In this document: positions 1-14,027 of the stretch, in pieces | Layout: each line of letters begins with the position of its first letter | Numbering within the stretch: the first letter of the stretch is position 1 | Assembly (NCBI RefSeq): GCF_016808095.1 | Contig: NC_068977.1 | Coordinates: 5,268,479 to 5,332,478, forward strand | Origin: Vigna angularis | Taxonomy: Eukaryota > Streptophyta > Magnoliopsida > Fabales > Fabaceae | Reading direction: 5' to 3' | DNA: 64,000 nt | Notes under the pieces: model-generated | What the model was told of the DNA's origin: nothing | What the model saw: only the letters and a program-made list of their open reading frames with translations | Database searches by the model: none | Program-made: the position numbers and the translations under genes

Positions 1-352
1 GTTTAAATCCCACCACAAGGGGATTTGCTGGAAATATAGTCCTTGGAGATATCATTGTTGCAGTTGACAATAAGCCTGTGAGTCCTCTTCTGAAGATTTT
101 TTTGTTAATTTCCTTAAGTGTTTGTGCTATTCTCTCTAATCATAGTTAGAGGTTGACTTCAGCAATGCATATGATAAACTTGTGTTAATTTATTTGATAA
201 TAAGTTTGGTGCATCCTTTGCAGGTGAAGAGCAAAGCAGAGTTGTTGAAAGCATTGGATGAGTATAATGTAGGAGATAAAGTGGTGTTGATGGTTCAGAG
301 GGGCAGTGAAAAGTTGGAGCTGCCTGTGGTACTTGAGGAACAAAGTTCTTGA
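1..352 (+). CDS. DEG8-like protease, C-terminal exons (partial)
   Basis: The 3' end of a trypsin-like Deg/HtrA serine protease gene. The window opens inside an exon (frame from base 3) reading LNPTTRGFAGNIVLGDIIVA, the ligand-loop and strand of a C-terminal PDZ domain. A GTGAGT donor at 78 starts an intron that ends at the CAG before 224. The last exon (224-352) reads VKSKAELLKALDEYNVGDKV and ends LEEQSS then TGA. This matches the C-terminus of plant DEG8, a lumenal chloroplast protease that works with DEG5 in turnover of damaged photosystem II D1. The catalytic domain lies upstream of the window. DEG1 is less likely because its tail differs. The product name is recalled from the family, not searched. 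Confidence 0.82.
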
Positions 353-3300
353 AATGGTTTTGGTTTATATGTATTGATGTGTTGTTATACACCCACAAAT
401 GTATTATATTTGCAGCCAAAAGAAAGTAATTCATCTGTGCAATCCAGGGTCTTATAATAGAAGTATGGTATAAATAATTGCACGATTATCAAAATACTTC
501 ACTCTTGAAACAAAATCCTGTACATTCTACAACTCATTTTTCGCTGATTTATATTTACACTATTTTTTTTATGGTAAAAGTTATTGAATAACACTGGTAT
601 TTTTGTATCTTTTATGTAAAATTGATTATGCATATAATTAACCCTTGAGTAATGATGAATTAAGCCACTTGGGTGAAAAGTGAAATTGTTTGAATATACG
701 AAAGAGTAAGTGAAAATAAGTAGATGAGCATATATATTCATTTAATAAATTGGAAACAAATTTGCATCTTTTATTAAAGCAATATTACAATGTGAATTTA
801 CTCATCGATGAAATTCGTTATACAAATTAAAATGCACATTATAAAAATAGAGAGGGTGTCCTCTCTCTCCTCTTTCTTTCTTATTCTTTTCAATGAAATC
901 CTTAAATACAAACGTATACAAATCCCTAAACACGTTAAAATACCTCCTTTCTCTACTCCACTTTTTCATCCACAATAAATCTGTAAATAATTGGATCCAA
1001 AAACAGTGTTAAAGATAATATTATTTTGTTTTGGTGGAGTTATATGATTAGTTTAGTTAGAATAAATTACATTGTTATCTATGAGATTTTGTGAAATTAT
1101 ATATAATTTCTATTTTCCCTTCCACCAAACTTTTTTAATTATTGAAAAAATATCACACTTACACTCTTTATACATTATAACTTAAAGCATTCCACCATTT
1201 CCTTATAAAAGGTTGAAAGGGTTTGTATAATTTCACAATACCTGAAAAAGGTGAGTATAGTTTAATTTTTTTAAGTCAAAAATTGATTCCTTGTGTGCAA
1301 AAATTTAGCATTCATGTAAAACATTGTTTTTTTTTTTCATTTCAATCTATTTCGACATAAAAAGTTCAAAATATTCGATAGGTATTTTTTAAGTCAATAT
1401 GATTCCTTGCGTGCAAAACTTTGTTGGATCAGTAACAAATATAATACTCCAAATGAAAAGAGTGGTAAGATAAAAAACAAAGTCAAACGTTGCTAGTTTC
1501 ATATATTTCTGCTCAAGCAATAATGGAAACTACATTAGAAAGTGATGTGTTTGGCTTTTTTTTTCAACCAGTTCACATACTCAGAAACTAACATAAGAAA
1601 TAAATTATGCTTTCTTGCTTGGTTTAACAATAATATATTAACATTGTAAGAGATATTCCCTGTTGATTGAAGAAAATAACACTGCATTACACAGATTTTG
1701 AGAGCTACCAATCAATTTCGTGTGGAAGATGTTTAAAGTGTTTCAAACCATGAAAATTCCAAATTCTTATCCATGTTTTTCAGGCATGGATAATTACATC
1801 AAGTAATTCTTTGTTTAGTTTACCATTACTACTTAGATTGCTAATTTTCTTAATTGCAGAAATTCGTTATAGATAACATTTTAGAGTGAGAGATGGCGTT
1901 TCAAAGCAAAGTTCTGAAATATATTTATACAGACTCAAAGAAAGTAAAATATAAATGTGAAACTTTATTTTAATACACTTGATTACCCACTTGATTTTTT
2001 ATCATGATTACATAAAAAATGAAAAAAATTGCAAAGCATAGTTTTAAGTCTTAATAATTATGTTTGGAGTGGTGTCCACACAGAAAGAGACAGGGACTTA
2101 GGTTGCTGGAGTTTGACCAGTTTTCCAACATGGGTTGTAAACCCTAAGACACACGAAAGAGACAACAATGGCATCAAACGAGGTCTAAGTTCTTGTAAAT
2201 TCACTATGTTTCGATTTTTATCTTTACCAATTTAGTAGACTCCTATGTTGCTACATAGCTGCCTACCCATAAGGGGCATGGTTAGCAATTTAATGCACTG
2301 TCATTTCACCATCTCTTTAACCCTTCAATTTTTATATTCTTTTTATGATCATCATCATCATTCCCCATTAATATTTAATAAATAAAAAATTGGTTAAAAC
2401 TAGTTTGTGAATCTAAATTCCCGTTTTTATTTTGGAGAGAAATTCATTTATTTTTTTAGAAATATTTATGTTGAAAATTCCCTTCTTTTGCATGTGCTTT
2501 TTTCAGAATTTGTGACAGGTCACATGTTCATACGTGTGATGGAAGAAGATGAGGAATATAAGATGTGAAAAGTTTGGCATAGAAAAGAGGATTGTTGCAA
2601 TCCAAGAATTAGCACAGATGTGACAGACATTGTCTCAGAAGAGTCTCAGAAGAATGAGGCAGAGAATTTCTCATACAGAAAGCAACATTAACAGTATTAT
2701 ATTGAACAATGAGTCCTTCCCACATACTTCACAAAGGAAGAATTCAAAATAGAATTGTTTACACGTAGAAAATGAAAAACAAGTAAGTTAGAAGGTTGCC
2801 TTGTCATGTTGTGCTTGTCTTTGATTTGTTGAAGATAAAAGGAAATGTTTGTGAGCATCAGCAATGAAAGTGAAACAATCATAGCACAGATTCACAATAT
2901 AAAAGCACCTCATAATGCTTCTAATTCTGCAGTCTCTTCTGATCCTTAAATTTCTGTCATTCATTCACACCAATAACACATAAAAGGCCAAAGTGGGGGA
3001 GTGAGAGATATCCATTGAAAGGGGTTTTACTTTTGCTTGACTTGGTTGGTGACATCTTCCTTTGCAAGAAGCTTAAATAGCATACAAACACACCCTCTTC
3101 TCAACACCAAAGTCATCATCATTTTCATTGGAGCCATATCCTAAAAGGGAGGCAGAAGTTTTGGGAACAGAAACCTTCTTGGGAGGCACATAACTTGGCC
3201 TTGGACTGACCAAATTTGCAAACACTGTGAGTTAGCACAACTTGAAACTTCTTTTGTGTCATTATGCATATTTGAGAACAGCAAATAAATAATGGGTTTT

Positions 3301-3525
3301 TATTTTCCAAAACTTGCAAACTACAACATGCTTGTGCTTCCATGTATGGAAATATCATAGCCATAAGAAAAGTTATAATATAATATCTTATATTTCACTG
3401 TCACTTACTTAGTGAGTTGAAGCTTCTTACAGATATTTGAAAAGATATTGACATCTTGAGAAGCCTCTCTCTCTATATATATTTGCTTTTGGCTTTTGGA
3501 GAAGTAATTCATATAGAGAAAGAAC
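353..3525. other. intergenic, no gene seen
   Basis: AT-rich spacer between the DEG8-like gene and the NAC gene. The first few hundred bases are presumably the DEG8-like 3' UTR and terminator. Short open frames here carry no recognisable domain and no codon-level signal. No LTR, TIR or tandem array is evident. The last kilobase, rich in CTCT and TATATA stretches, is the likely NAC promoter. Confidence 0.6.
3474..3481 (+). promoter_or_regulatory. candidate TATA box of the NAC gene
   Basis: TATATATA directly follows a pyrimidine (CTCTCTCT) run, 45 bases before the NAC start codon at 3526. A TATA box this close implies a very short leader, so a more distal start site is possible. Confidence 0.35.
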
Positions 3526-5514
3526 ATGGAGGAGAGGAATGAGATGGAAAAGATTGATGATGTTATGCCAGGATTTCGTTTTCACCCCACTGATGAAGAG
3601 CTTGTTGATTTCTATCTCAAGAGAAAAATTCAGCAGAAATCTCTCCCTATTGAACTGATTAAGCAAGTGGATATTTACAAACATGATCCATGGGACCTTC
3701 CAAGTAAGAACTCTCATGGCTCACATCCTCATTTTTATTCTACCTTTCTCTTTTTCTGCTGTTTGGCTTTATGCCAGATGCACAAATGTTACATATACAT
3801 TTATACTATTCTGCAACCAAGTTTTCCTAGTTTTATTTGGCCTTTGTATTTCTAATGTAAATTTTACTTTTAATCAAGTCAAACTGAAGTATAGGTTTTG
3901 TCAGAAAAGAAATTAACAGTTTAGAATGCAGAGACTAAAACTAATATTGACTAAATCTTGAGGCACCTAAAACACATTACAACACTCTTCTTAAGTTGTG
4001 GAGATCATCAAAGGTTCAACTGTTTAAAACTAGACAACTCTTTCTTTATTTAACTTGCTCGTGCTAAGCATTACTATAAATTTTGACATCTTAGCTATGT
4101 TGATACTTCTAAATATTATTATAAACTTTGACATCTCAGCTATGCTGATATTTCATAGCATATTTAACTTGTTTCATTTTGTTGTTTTTATGCACAAGAA
4201 GAGCTAGCAGGCACAGGGGAGAAAGAGTGGTACTTCTATTGCCCAAGGGACAGAAAATACAGGAACAGTGCACGTCCAAATAGGGTCACAAGAGCTGGGT
4301 TTTGGAAGGCCACTGGAACTGACAGACCTATATATTCCTCTGAAGGGAAGTGCATTGGTTTGAAGAAGTCTCTTGTGTTCTACAGAGGAAGAGCTGCCAA
4401 AGGGATGAAAACTGATTGGATGATGCATGAGTTTAGGCTTCCTTGCATCTCTGACTCAGCCCCTTCTAAAAAACTCTCAGACAAAACCCTCCCTCCAAGT
4501 GTATGTATTCAACCAATTCCTTATACATACATACATTTTTACAGGACATTTCAAGACTAATCTTGTCATGTTCATACTCATAAACTATACAGAGGAGTGT
4601 TAATGCCATACACATTCTCGGACAAGATTTATTTAGTATATTCTTCAAACACTTTCTGTATTTTGATACAAATTTGTTGAAAACTTTACCATCATGAAAG
4701 AGACTCATTATAAAGTGAAACCTACAAAAATTTGTCTTTTCTATAACTGAGGATGTTGAAGAGTGTCTTATCAGCATTTTTCAAGCAATACAAATAGATA
4801 GATAAACAGTACATTGTATATATATTCCAATTCTGCTTAATCATGCAGTGAAGCAGAGTTCTTTGTCTGTGTTTTCAGGATTCATGGGCAATCTGTAGGA
4901 TATTCAAGAAAACCAACTCCCTTTCCATGGCACAGAAAGCTTTATCTCACCCTTGGATCTCTCAGTTATCAGGAAGCATGGTATCTGACATGTTCACACA
5001 GGGTGCAGAAACAAACCATCACCTAGGATCACCAGCCATTCAATTTTGTTATGAAAAGCAAGAGTTAAACCAAGTCTCCAATAGTGACATCAACACCAAC
5101 TTCACAGATTCAGATATTGCCAGTTACAAACCCATCAACAGCAGCACAGTTCCCAAGCCTTCACCACAAATTCCTGTTTCAGATGACTTCATATTCTACA
5201 CAGAACACACCAAGTGCACACTTGATGCCAGTTCCATGCTTTCTCCCAACCCTGACTACATAACATTTGAAGAGCCAAACCAACAACAGTATAGTGGCTT
5301 CTCAACCAATCTACCTCACTTCATCCAACAAAACATGAGCACAGAAACAGTAACAAAAGAACAACAAGATTGGGAAACAATTGGGAGAGCCACTGGATTT
5401 CCCTTTACTTTGCTTCCCCCATATGATGCATGGAAGTCTTCTGTGGCATGGGATTCATCTTCTTGCCCCAGTGACATGTCCACTACCTATTCCACCAGTA
5501 AATGCTACACTTGA
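3526..5514 (+). CDS. NAC transcription factor, FEZ-like (ANAC009/ANAC094 clade)
   Basis: Complete three-exon gene: 3526-3703, 4199-4500, 4879-5514, with donors GTAAGA and GTATGT and acceptors CAAG and TCAG. The frames join cleanly to 371 residues. The NAC domain is complete: block A ([20 protein letters not shown], about 14-33), the DPWDLP block, block C ([20 protein letters not shown], then [12 protein letters not shown]), block D ([20 protein letters not shown]) and block [12 protein letters not shown] (161-171). Intron positions inside the domain are those usual for NAC genes. The 200-residue C-terminus is rich in Ser, Thr, Asn and Gln, as expected of an activation region. The domain reads closest to Arabidopsis FEZ, a nuclear regulator of root-cap stem-cell divisions. 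Orthology within the FEZ/ANAC094 group is not settled by eye. Confidence 0.9.
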
Positions 5515-8055
<2,541 letters not shown>

Positions 8056-10788
8056 CTAGCTAGGAAAAAGTGAGAAAGATGGTGGTGCTATATGCATCCT
8101 TCTGCTTACAATATTGATATTGTTTAGTTTATTATGACACCATACTAGTTGATCCTTTGTTATTTTTGACATGTTTAACACTCTCCAAACCAATTTTATC
8201 TCCACTTGTGGAAAAAGGTAAAGAAAATTATCTCTACTATTTTCCTCATGCTTTTGGAACATCCTCAGTATGCTACTTCTGCTCTTCAAAAATTCACCAA
8301 GTCTTCTTTCCTTCTGCATAAATGAAAAGAAGTAGTTAACAAAAGAAGAATCATCACAAAACCCTTTTCACATAAGCAAAGGAAACTTTGTTTCACAAGT
8401 CTCAATTACCTTCTGAAGTTCTACTTGAATCTCCCTTAGAAATTCTGAATCTGCAGGATCTTGGATTTTTACTTGAGTTTCTCTTGAACCTTTATGAGCT
8501 GAGCTAGATGCATCTTTATCAGCTTTAGTGAAATGCCAAAATATCCTGATTGATTCTTCCAAAATCTCAACCAGCATGTTACTTGTCATTTCATTTTTAT
8601 TATCTGCATATTTCTCTTCATCTTTGGTGTTGTCCTCTGCACTCAATTAACGTTCTACACATTAGATACTAGTTTCTTGCTAATGGATTTCTATATGGTT
8701 CAGCATGTATGTAGATCAAAGCAAGGTTTAAAGATAAATGTGAAAAATTTCCAGTATATTGAAAGTTCTGACCTCTTATAACTGGAACATGAAGAAGATT
8801 TTGCATAGCACAACGATTCCTGGCATAGTATTCAACTCTTGGACCTTGGAAACGTTCATTCTCTAAGAATCTTAGCAGAAGCACTTGAAATTGTTGGAAC
8901 TCCTCAGCTACTTCACTGTAACTTTGAAACCTATGTTGTTCAGATTCCCATAACTGCAAGGCCTTGTCATACTCCCACCTAAGAAATTCCCAAGAAAGGC
9001 ACAACTGTCCCACATAAACCATTTCCAAGTCACTGTAAATTTCTCTTCTGAACTTTTTCAATGGATCAGATTCAAACTTCTTACGTCTACAATGGTGAAA
9101 GAGATGTGGAAGCAAGGATGTGATGGCCTGAGAAGAGTTCTCACGACTTGAAAATGATAGCGTAAGGTCTGTGGTCTTCAGGGCACCTATAACACAACAT
9201 CACAGTTAGAAAAACGATATTATGATTGGATTCTTAACCACTAAACTAAGCAGTGTAAATTCTAAATCATTGAGTGAAAACAGGTGAAAGTTTAGAACTA
9301 CTGACCAATGGCAAACAGTTTCTGGTAATTTAAGATATCAAATTTTCTCATTCTTTCTGTGTAACTCCTGTAGAGTTTTGTGAGATCGTTTCTTGTACTT
9401 CCATGCTTGAAATTTTCATCAATTTCCCATGGCTTCAAGTCTTTCATTATTCTTTGTGTCTCAAAGGTAGTAGGCAAACCAGTGGCTCTGACCTTGTTCA
9501 GCTCCATCTTTAGCTGTTCTATCAATTCTTGGTGTTCCCATTGTGCATCAAACCGGTAGGAATCCTCAAGATCTGAACCTGTTGAACCATGCAAGTTCTT
9601 GCCATGCCTATCTTGAAAACAATGGCTTTTCAAATTTATGTTCTCAATAATATCTGAATCTTGCTGCACTGTCATCTCTTCCTCCAAATTTCTTATCCCA
9701 ACGACTGTGTCTCTATGTTCGAAGTATAAACTCTCTGATCTTATTTCACCCTCGTAGTCCAAATTTTCCTTTGGTAGCACTCCATTTTCTTCATCAAGCT
9801 GAACAATGGTTGCAAAATCTGTGTCCAACAAAAACCCACCTCCTACAGAACTGGTCATAGAATCTAATTCAAAGCTTACACAAATGAAATCATCTTCAGA
9901 AAAGACACTGTCCGCAGCTGAAATTTCTTCAACAAACACATTGGCATTCAGATTCTCCACTTGATGTTCATTCGGCTGTTCTACAGAAAGTGCGGTCTGG
10001 GGCCTCACTACTTGATCAACATAACTTTCTGGTTCAAAGCTCCCTTCAGATTCAACTGCAGAATCATTTTCCAAAGGAAAATATTTTGAATGAACACATG
10101 TTTCATCCAAGAAGGTGCTGAAACTGTTACCTGAGATGAACTCATGCTTGCTGGTGATTCCAGGAGCCTTATCATTGTCAGTGTTCACAAAATCAAAAGT
10201 TTCCCCACAGTTCCAAGTTTGGTATTGGAATTTGAAAACCAACATCGTTTTCTCCTTTTCTTCAACGCCAAAGTTTCCAGTATAGTTAGTAATAGTGACT
10301 GAACAATCCCCATTGGACTTGGCTTCTGGTTCAGAACCATTTGAGTCACTTTGATGACTACACTCTTGTTTAAGTTGAATAACATCATTACCTTCCTCAA
10401 ATCTTTCACTTTTGAACTCTGCATCTTTGGAATGTTCGGAACAATCTTCTTCAACCTCAGTTTTAATCTCAGAGTTGTTAGGATCAGTGTGGTAGGTTTC
10501 ATGGAAAAGGCTTGAAGAACAATCTGAATTGATTGCTTCATGACTGAAATATCTGAAATAAACATAATACAGTTAAGACAATTAGCATAAATGGCTAGTA
10601 TCTTAACTTATGATGTGATGAAAACTTCAATTTCAGTACCTCATGAAGATTCTGGTGGAAACCCAGAACAGAGTGTCCACAAGCTGTACGAGGAAAATCC
10701 AAACATACCAAGAGAAAAGATCCATCCTTTGGTGAAAAATCTCTTTAAATATGATGTATTTTCTTAGGAAAATAAGTGGGTTTTTCAT
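8056..10788 (-). CDS. DUF1666 family protein (often labelled ribosomal protein L34Ae)
   Basis: Five exons on the minus strand join in frame to 764 residues: 10788-10640, 10552-9306, 9186-8773, 8636-8410, 8313-8056. The donors read GTACTG, GTCAGT, GTCAGA and GTAATT, and each intron ends in AG. The N-terminus has a hydrophobic stretch (WYVWIFLVQLVDTLFWV, about 28-44) that could be a membrane anchor. A long acidic, low-conservation middle follows. From about residue 420 the plant DUF1666 domain begins, with LYRSYTERMRKFDILNYQKL, then WEFLRWEYDKALQLW, and the C-terminal VLNMSKITKDQLVWCHNKL typical of the family. Molecular function is unknown. The L34 name in databases is historical, and I see no ribosomal protein L34 fold. 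The start is the first ATG of exon 1; exon 1 could be extended if a leader intron exists. Confidence 0.82.
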
Positions 10789-12565
10789 GGAAATCTCATT
10801 TATCCATTTCTTCCTACATAATTTCTCAATTTCCTAATAAACCAAAACTGATCAATTAAAACAGGGAAGGTCATGCAAACTCTTGATTTGTAATTTCTGA
10901 TGACCTTGTAACTATAAAGACTAAGATATGTACGTAAAAATCAAGATTTAATCATTGAGAAAAACAAACTAGGCTTACACCATATTGGAAGCAAGGATTA
11001 AGGGAAGAAAAGAGCATCTGAGCTACTTGATTTTGACTTATGAGCCTCTCTTGGGTTGCTTTAGAGCCATGAAATCCCCATGAATTGAGGGGATTTTGTT
11101 CTATCCACCATCATTCTCTTTTATACACTCCATTGATACCAGACACACAAAAGGGGGAATTGTGCTGAACCGAAAGTTTTGTCAATTTTTGAATTTGTTA
11201 TTGACCCTAAATTTCTGCAGATACAAACAAATGTTGCAGGTTTCATGCATTTGTAAGGAACTGAACATTCATACTATGTGACAGTGAAACCTTAACCATG
11301 CATAGATTGAGAAAGGACATGAATTGGAGTCATGTCATGCTACTTGCAATGTGTTTGTTTTAACTTATCATTAGTTTAACAAAGTTCTAATCATTATATT
11401 ATTGTAAAAAATCTACATTTAAACCAATTTAAAATTACTATTAACACAATTTTAAAAATAGTTAATATAAAATTTAATAAATTTTGTATGTATTATTTAT
11501 GTATTTTAAATTCATTAAACATGCAACACGTATCTTTGTTTTTAGATTTTACTATCAAATCTCTTGAAAATACTTGTTAAAGAATCTATGAAGTTTTTCT
11601 TGGAATTTAATTCAGAAAAGTTATAAATTTTTAGCCAACATGGGATACTAGTTAGTGTTTGTCTTTTTTCTTTTTTAATGCATTAAAGTTAAACTACTTT
11701 AATATAAAAGTGAGCACAGAACAATGTTTTTCTCAGTGGATTTTATTAGTTGTTGGAAATATCATTCCACTTATGCACAGGACAACATGGCAAAACAAAG
11801 ATCATTCTTTTACTTTATTCTGTGGAATTTATGCATTTGGTTTTACTTTGGCCTGCATGCCACAGCCATGAGAAGTTTCCTTCCATACCTAAAGAGTAGA
11901 CAAAACCCTAATTAAAGTTAAAAGGGAATTTGGGATTATACTTTTATGTGGCTGTTTCATTTTAAGCTATGAAAATAATACAAATTAATTCAAAAAATTT
12001 CACAGATATGTGTACTAAAATCAAATCATAACTTATATATGTGTATGATGAGTTAGGATATTGTATATGATTACTCTGTTGGCTCATGTGTGCTCTAGAA
12101 AAATTTCACAGATGTTCATGATTAGCATTTATTTGTCTTCTGGATAAAGTTCCCTCTCAAATTATATTAATATTTTACTTTTGAAGCTTTCTGTAAATTT
12201 TTTTGAAGGATATTCAGATAAACATGATAGGAGAAAGATTTAGCTATGATCAATAAAATCATTCCAATCACCCATAATATCTTTAATAGCAAAAAGAGGG
12301 TCCATTACAGAATTTGAAATCACAGCAAAAGGATACATGCATGCTTTTAGAAAGTGCATTTTCTTAGTTATCGTTGTTTATTTTCTTTTTCTCTTATAAT
12401 AAATAATAAAATTAAAGACGATAAAGAATAAAATAAAATATTTTTTTTATTTTATTTTTCTTATTTCTTAAGTTTTTTATTGTTTTTATTCATCTTTTTC
12501 TTTTTTTTAAGAAAAAAGGAAAATTAAATACAAATTTATTATTTCTGCTTTCGTATTAAAAAAAT
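10789..12565. other. DUF1666 upstream region and AT-rich spacer
   Basis: The first few hundred bases are the presumed promoter and 5' UTR of the minus-strand DUF1666 gene. The rest is AT-rich with homopolymer and TTTTATT-type low complexity near 12421-12510. No gene or element was recognised before the MULE terminus at 12566. Confidence 0.5.
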
Positions 12566-13363
12566 GGAAAATGATACTTGAACAACTTCATTTGACAACA
12601 TTTAGACACGGGACACGTGTCTAAATGTGAGCGGTCCACGTTTTTAATGAAAAAGCTGCCGAAATCTGACGTGGCAAGGGACGGGCAGGGTTAGAAGTTG
12701 CGTTTGAAATTTGAAATTCATTTCGAACATTGTAGAGAGAGAAGCGGCGCGAACATTCAGAGGGAGGCTGTGACCTAGAGAGAGAGGCCGAGAGTTGGAG
12801 AAAGGGGGTTCGAGAGAGAGAGAGAGAGACGGAGTGCTTGCCGGAGTGCCGGCGGACAGCGTTGAAGGCCGTGTCGGAGATATTCAACCCGTCCAGCCGG
12901 TTCCGTTTCACGGCCGCCGCAGCCCCGACGTCGACCGCTCGAAGCGAACACGACATCGTGTTCCGTCCGTTCCGGCCCAGCGACTTAGGGGCGCATTCAA
13001 GGTGTCGCTTCGTCCCAGCTGCTTCCGTCCCTGTCCCGGAGTGCCGCCGGAGCATCACCGGAGTGTCGCCGGAGTGTGGACTGTTCGGTGGACCAAAAAG
13101 AGGGGTTTTCCGGGTTGTCAGTCCCACCCACACCTTAGGCAATCGTCTCTGTTCCAACCGCCACACGTCGTCTTCACTCAAGGTTGTTTTTTTTTTTTGT
13201 TTTTTCAGTGGAATGAATGTTTAATACATGGATGATGTTGTTTGTGGATGGATTTGGTTATGTATGATACGTCTCCCAAGTGGATTTTGTTGTGTTACTG
13301 ATTTGTATACATGTTCTTTGGTTAATCTTACATTGTTGCTGTAATTTTGTTGGATTGGTAGTC
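12566..13363 (+). mobile_element. MULE 5' terminal segment (family M, copy 1)
   Basis: The segment starts GGAAAATGATACTTG, followed by GACAACATTTAGACAC and an ACACGTGT palindrome. It then runs through a GC-rich leader (about 12720-13180) and a T-rich splice-like stretch to TTGGATTGGTAGTC just before an ATG at 13364. The inverted copy at 46687-47438 matches it almost base for base. A diverged copy starts with the same terminal words at 61547. In the 46.7 kb copy the sequence leads straight into the first exon of a plant-mobile-domain-like gene, so this is a MULE terminus plus its gene leader. Here the gene is replaced by the tandem repeat that follows. The overlapping GC-rich open frames on both strands are not considered genes. 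Confidence 0.6.
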
Positions 13364-13927
13364 ATGGACCTAGTTGGCCTTGCTGTGAAAAAACTTCAAC
13401 CCAATTACCCACTTCATTCGGCTTTGGTAACAGTTATGTTGGTGAACCAAGGGTCCTAGAGAATGTATTTTTATGCGAGACGAATTTGTTAATAAAATGT
13501 TAAGAAATTGTTCCCAAATTACTTAGAAGTAGCTGAAATGAGGGAAAACAAACAAGCCACCCCAAAATGAGAGTGATGGACGTAGTTGGCCTTGGTGTGC
13601 AAAAACTGGAACCCAGGTACCCACTTATTTTGCCTAAGGTACCAGTTCTGTTCCTGTACCATGAGTGTTAGAAAATGTAGTTTTATGTGGCACGAATGTG
13701 TTAATAAAATGTTAAGTAATTGTTCCCAGATTACTTAGAAGTAGATGAAATGAGGGAAAATAAACAAGCCACCCCAAAAGTAGTGTGGTGGTCGTAGTTG
13801 GCGTCGTTGTGGTAAAAGTTGAACCCAGGTACCCAGTTAATTTGCCTTACGTACCAGTTCTGTTCCTGTAGCAGGAGTCTGACAAAATGTATTTTTATGT
13901 GGCACGAATTATATGAATTAATAAATG
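13364..13927 (+). repeat. three tandem units of about 212 bp at the MULE gene start
   Basis: Units begin near 13364, 13575 and 13787 with (ATGGAC)GTAGTTGGCCTTG-like words. Each also contains ACCCAGGTACCCACTT-like and GGCACGAAT...GTTAATAAAATG words. Unit 3 is shortened. Unit 1 begins exactly at the position that is the start codon in the sister MULE copy at 46686. No long open frame crosses the units. Confidence 0.8.
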
Positions 13928-14027
13928 ACTATTATTTTTTTGTTCTCTTTTTGGTTGTGTTTTAACAAATGCTGACAATGTTTGTTATCATTTCCAATTT
14001 GTTGTTTTACTTGATTGTGTTGGTGTA

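Noticed and set aside
2029..2235. 68-codon frame upstream of the NAC gene
   Set aside because: No domain, no splice context, and a length expected by chance.
12621..13235. Overlapping open frames up to 186 codons in the GC-rich MULE leader, also seen at 46857-47428 and 63645-63913
   Set aside because: Frames are open on both strands because of GC-rich composition. Copies differ by indels, and no domain is recognisable. The region behaves as a non-coding leader.
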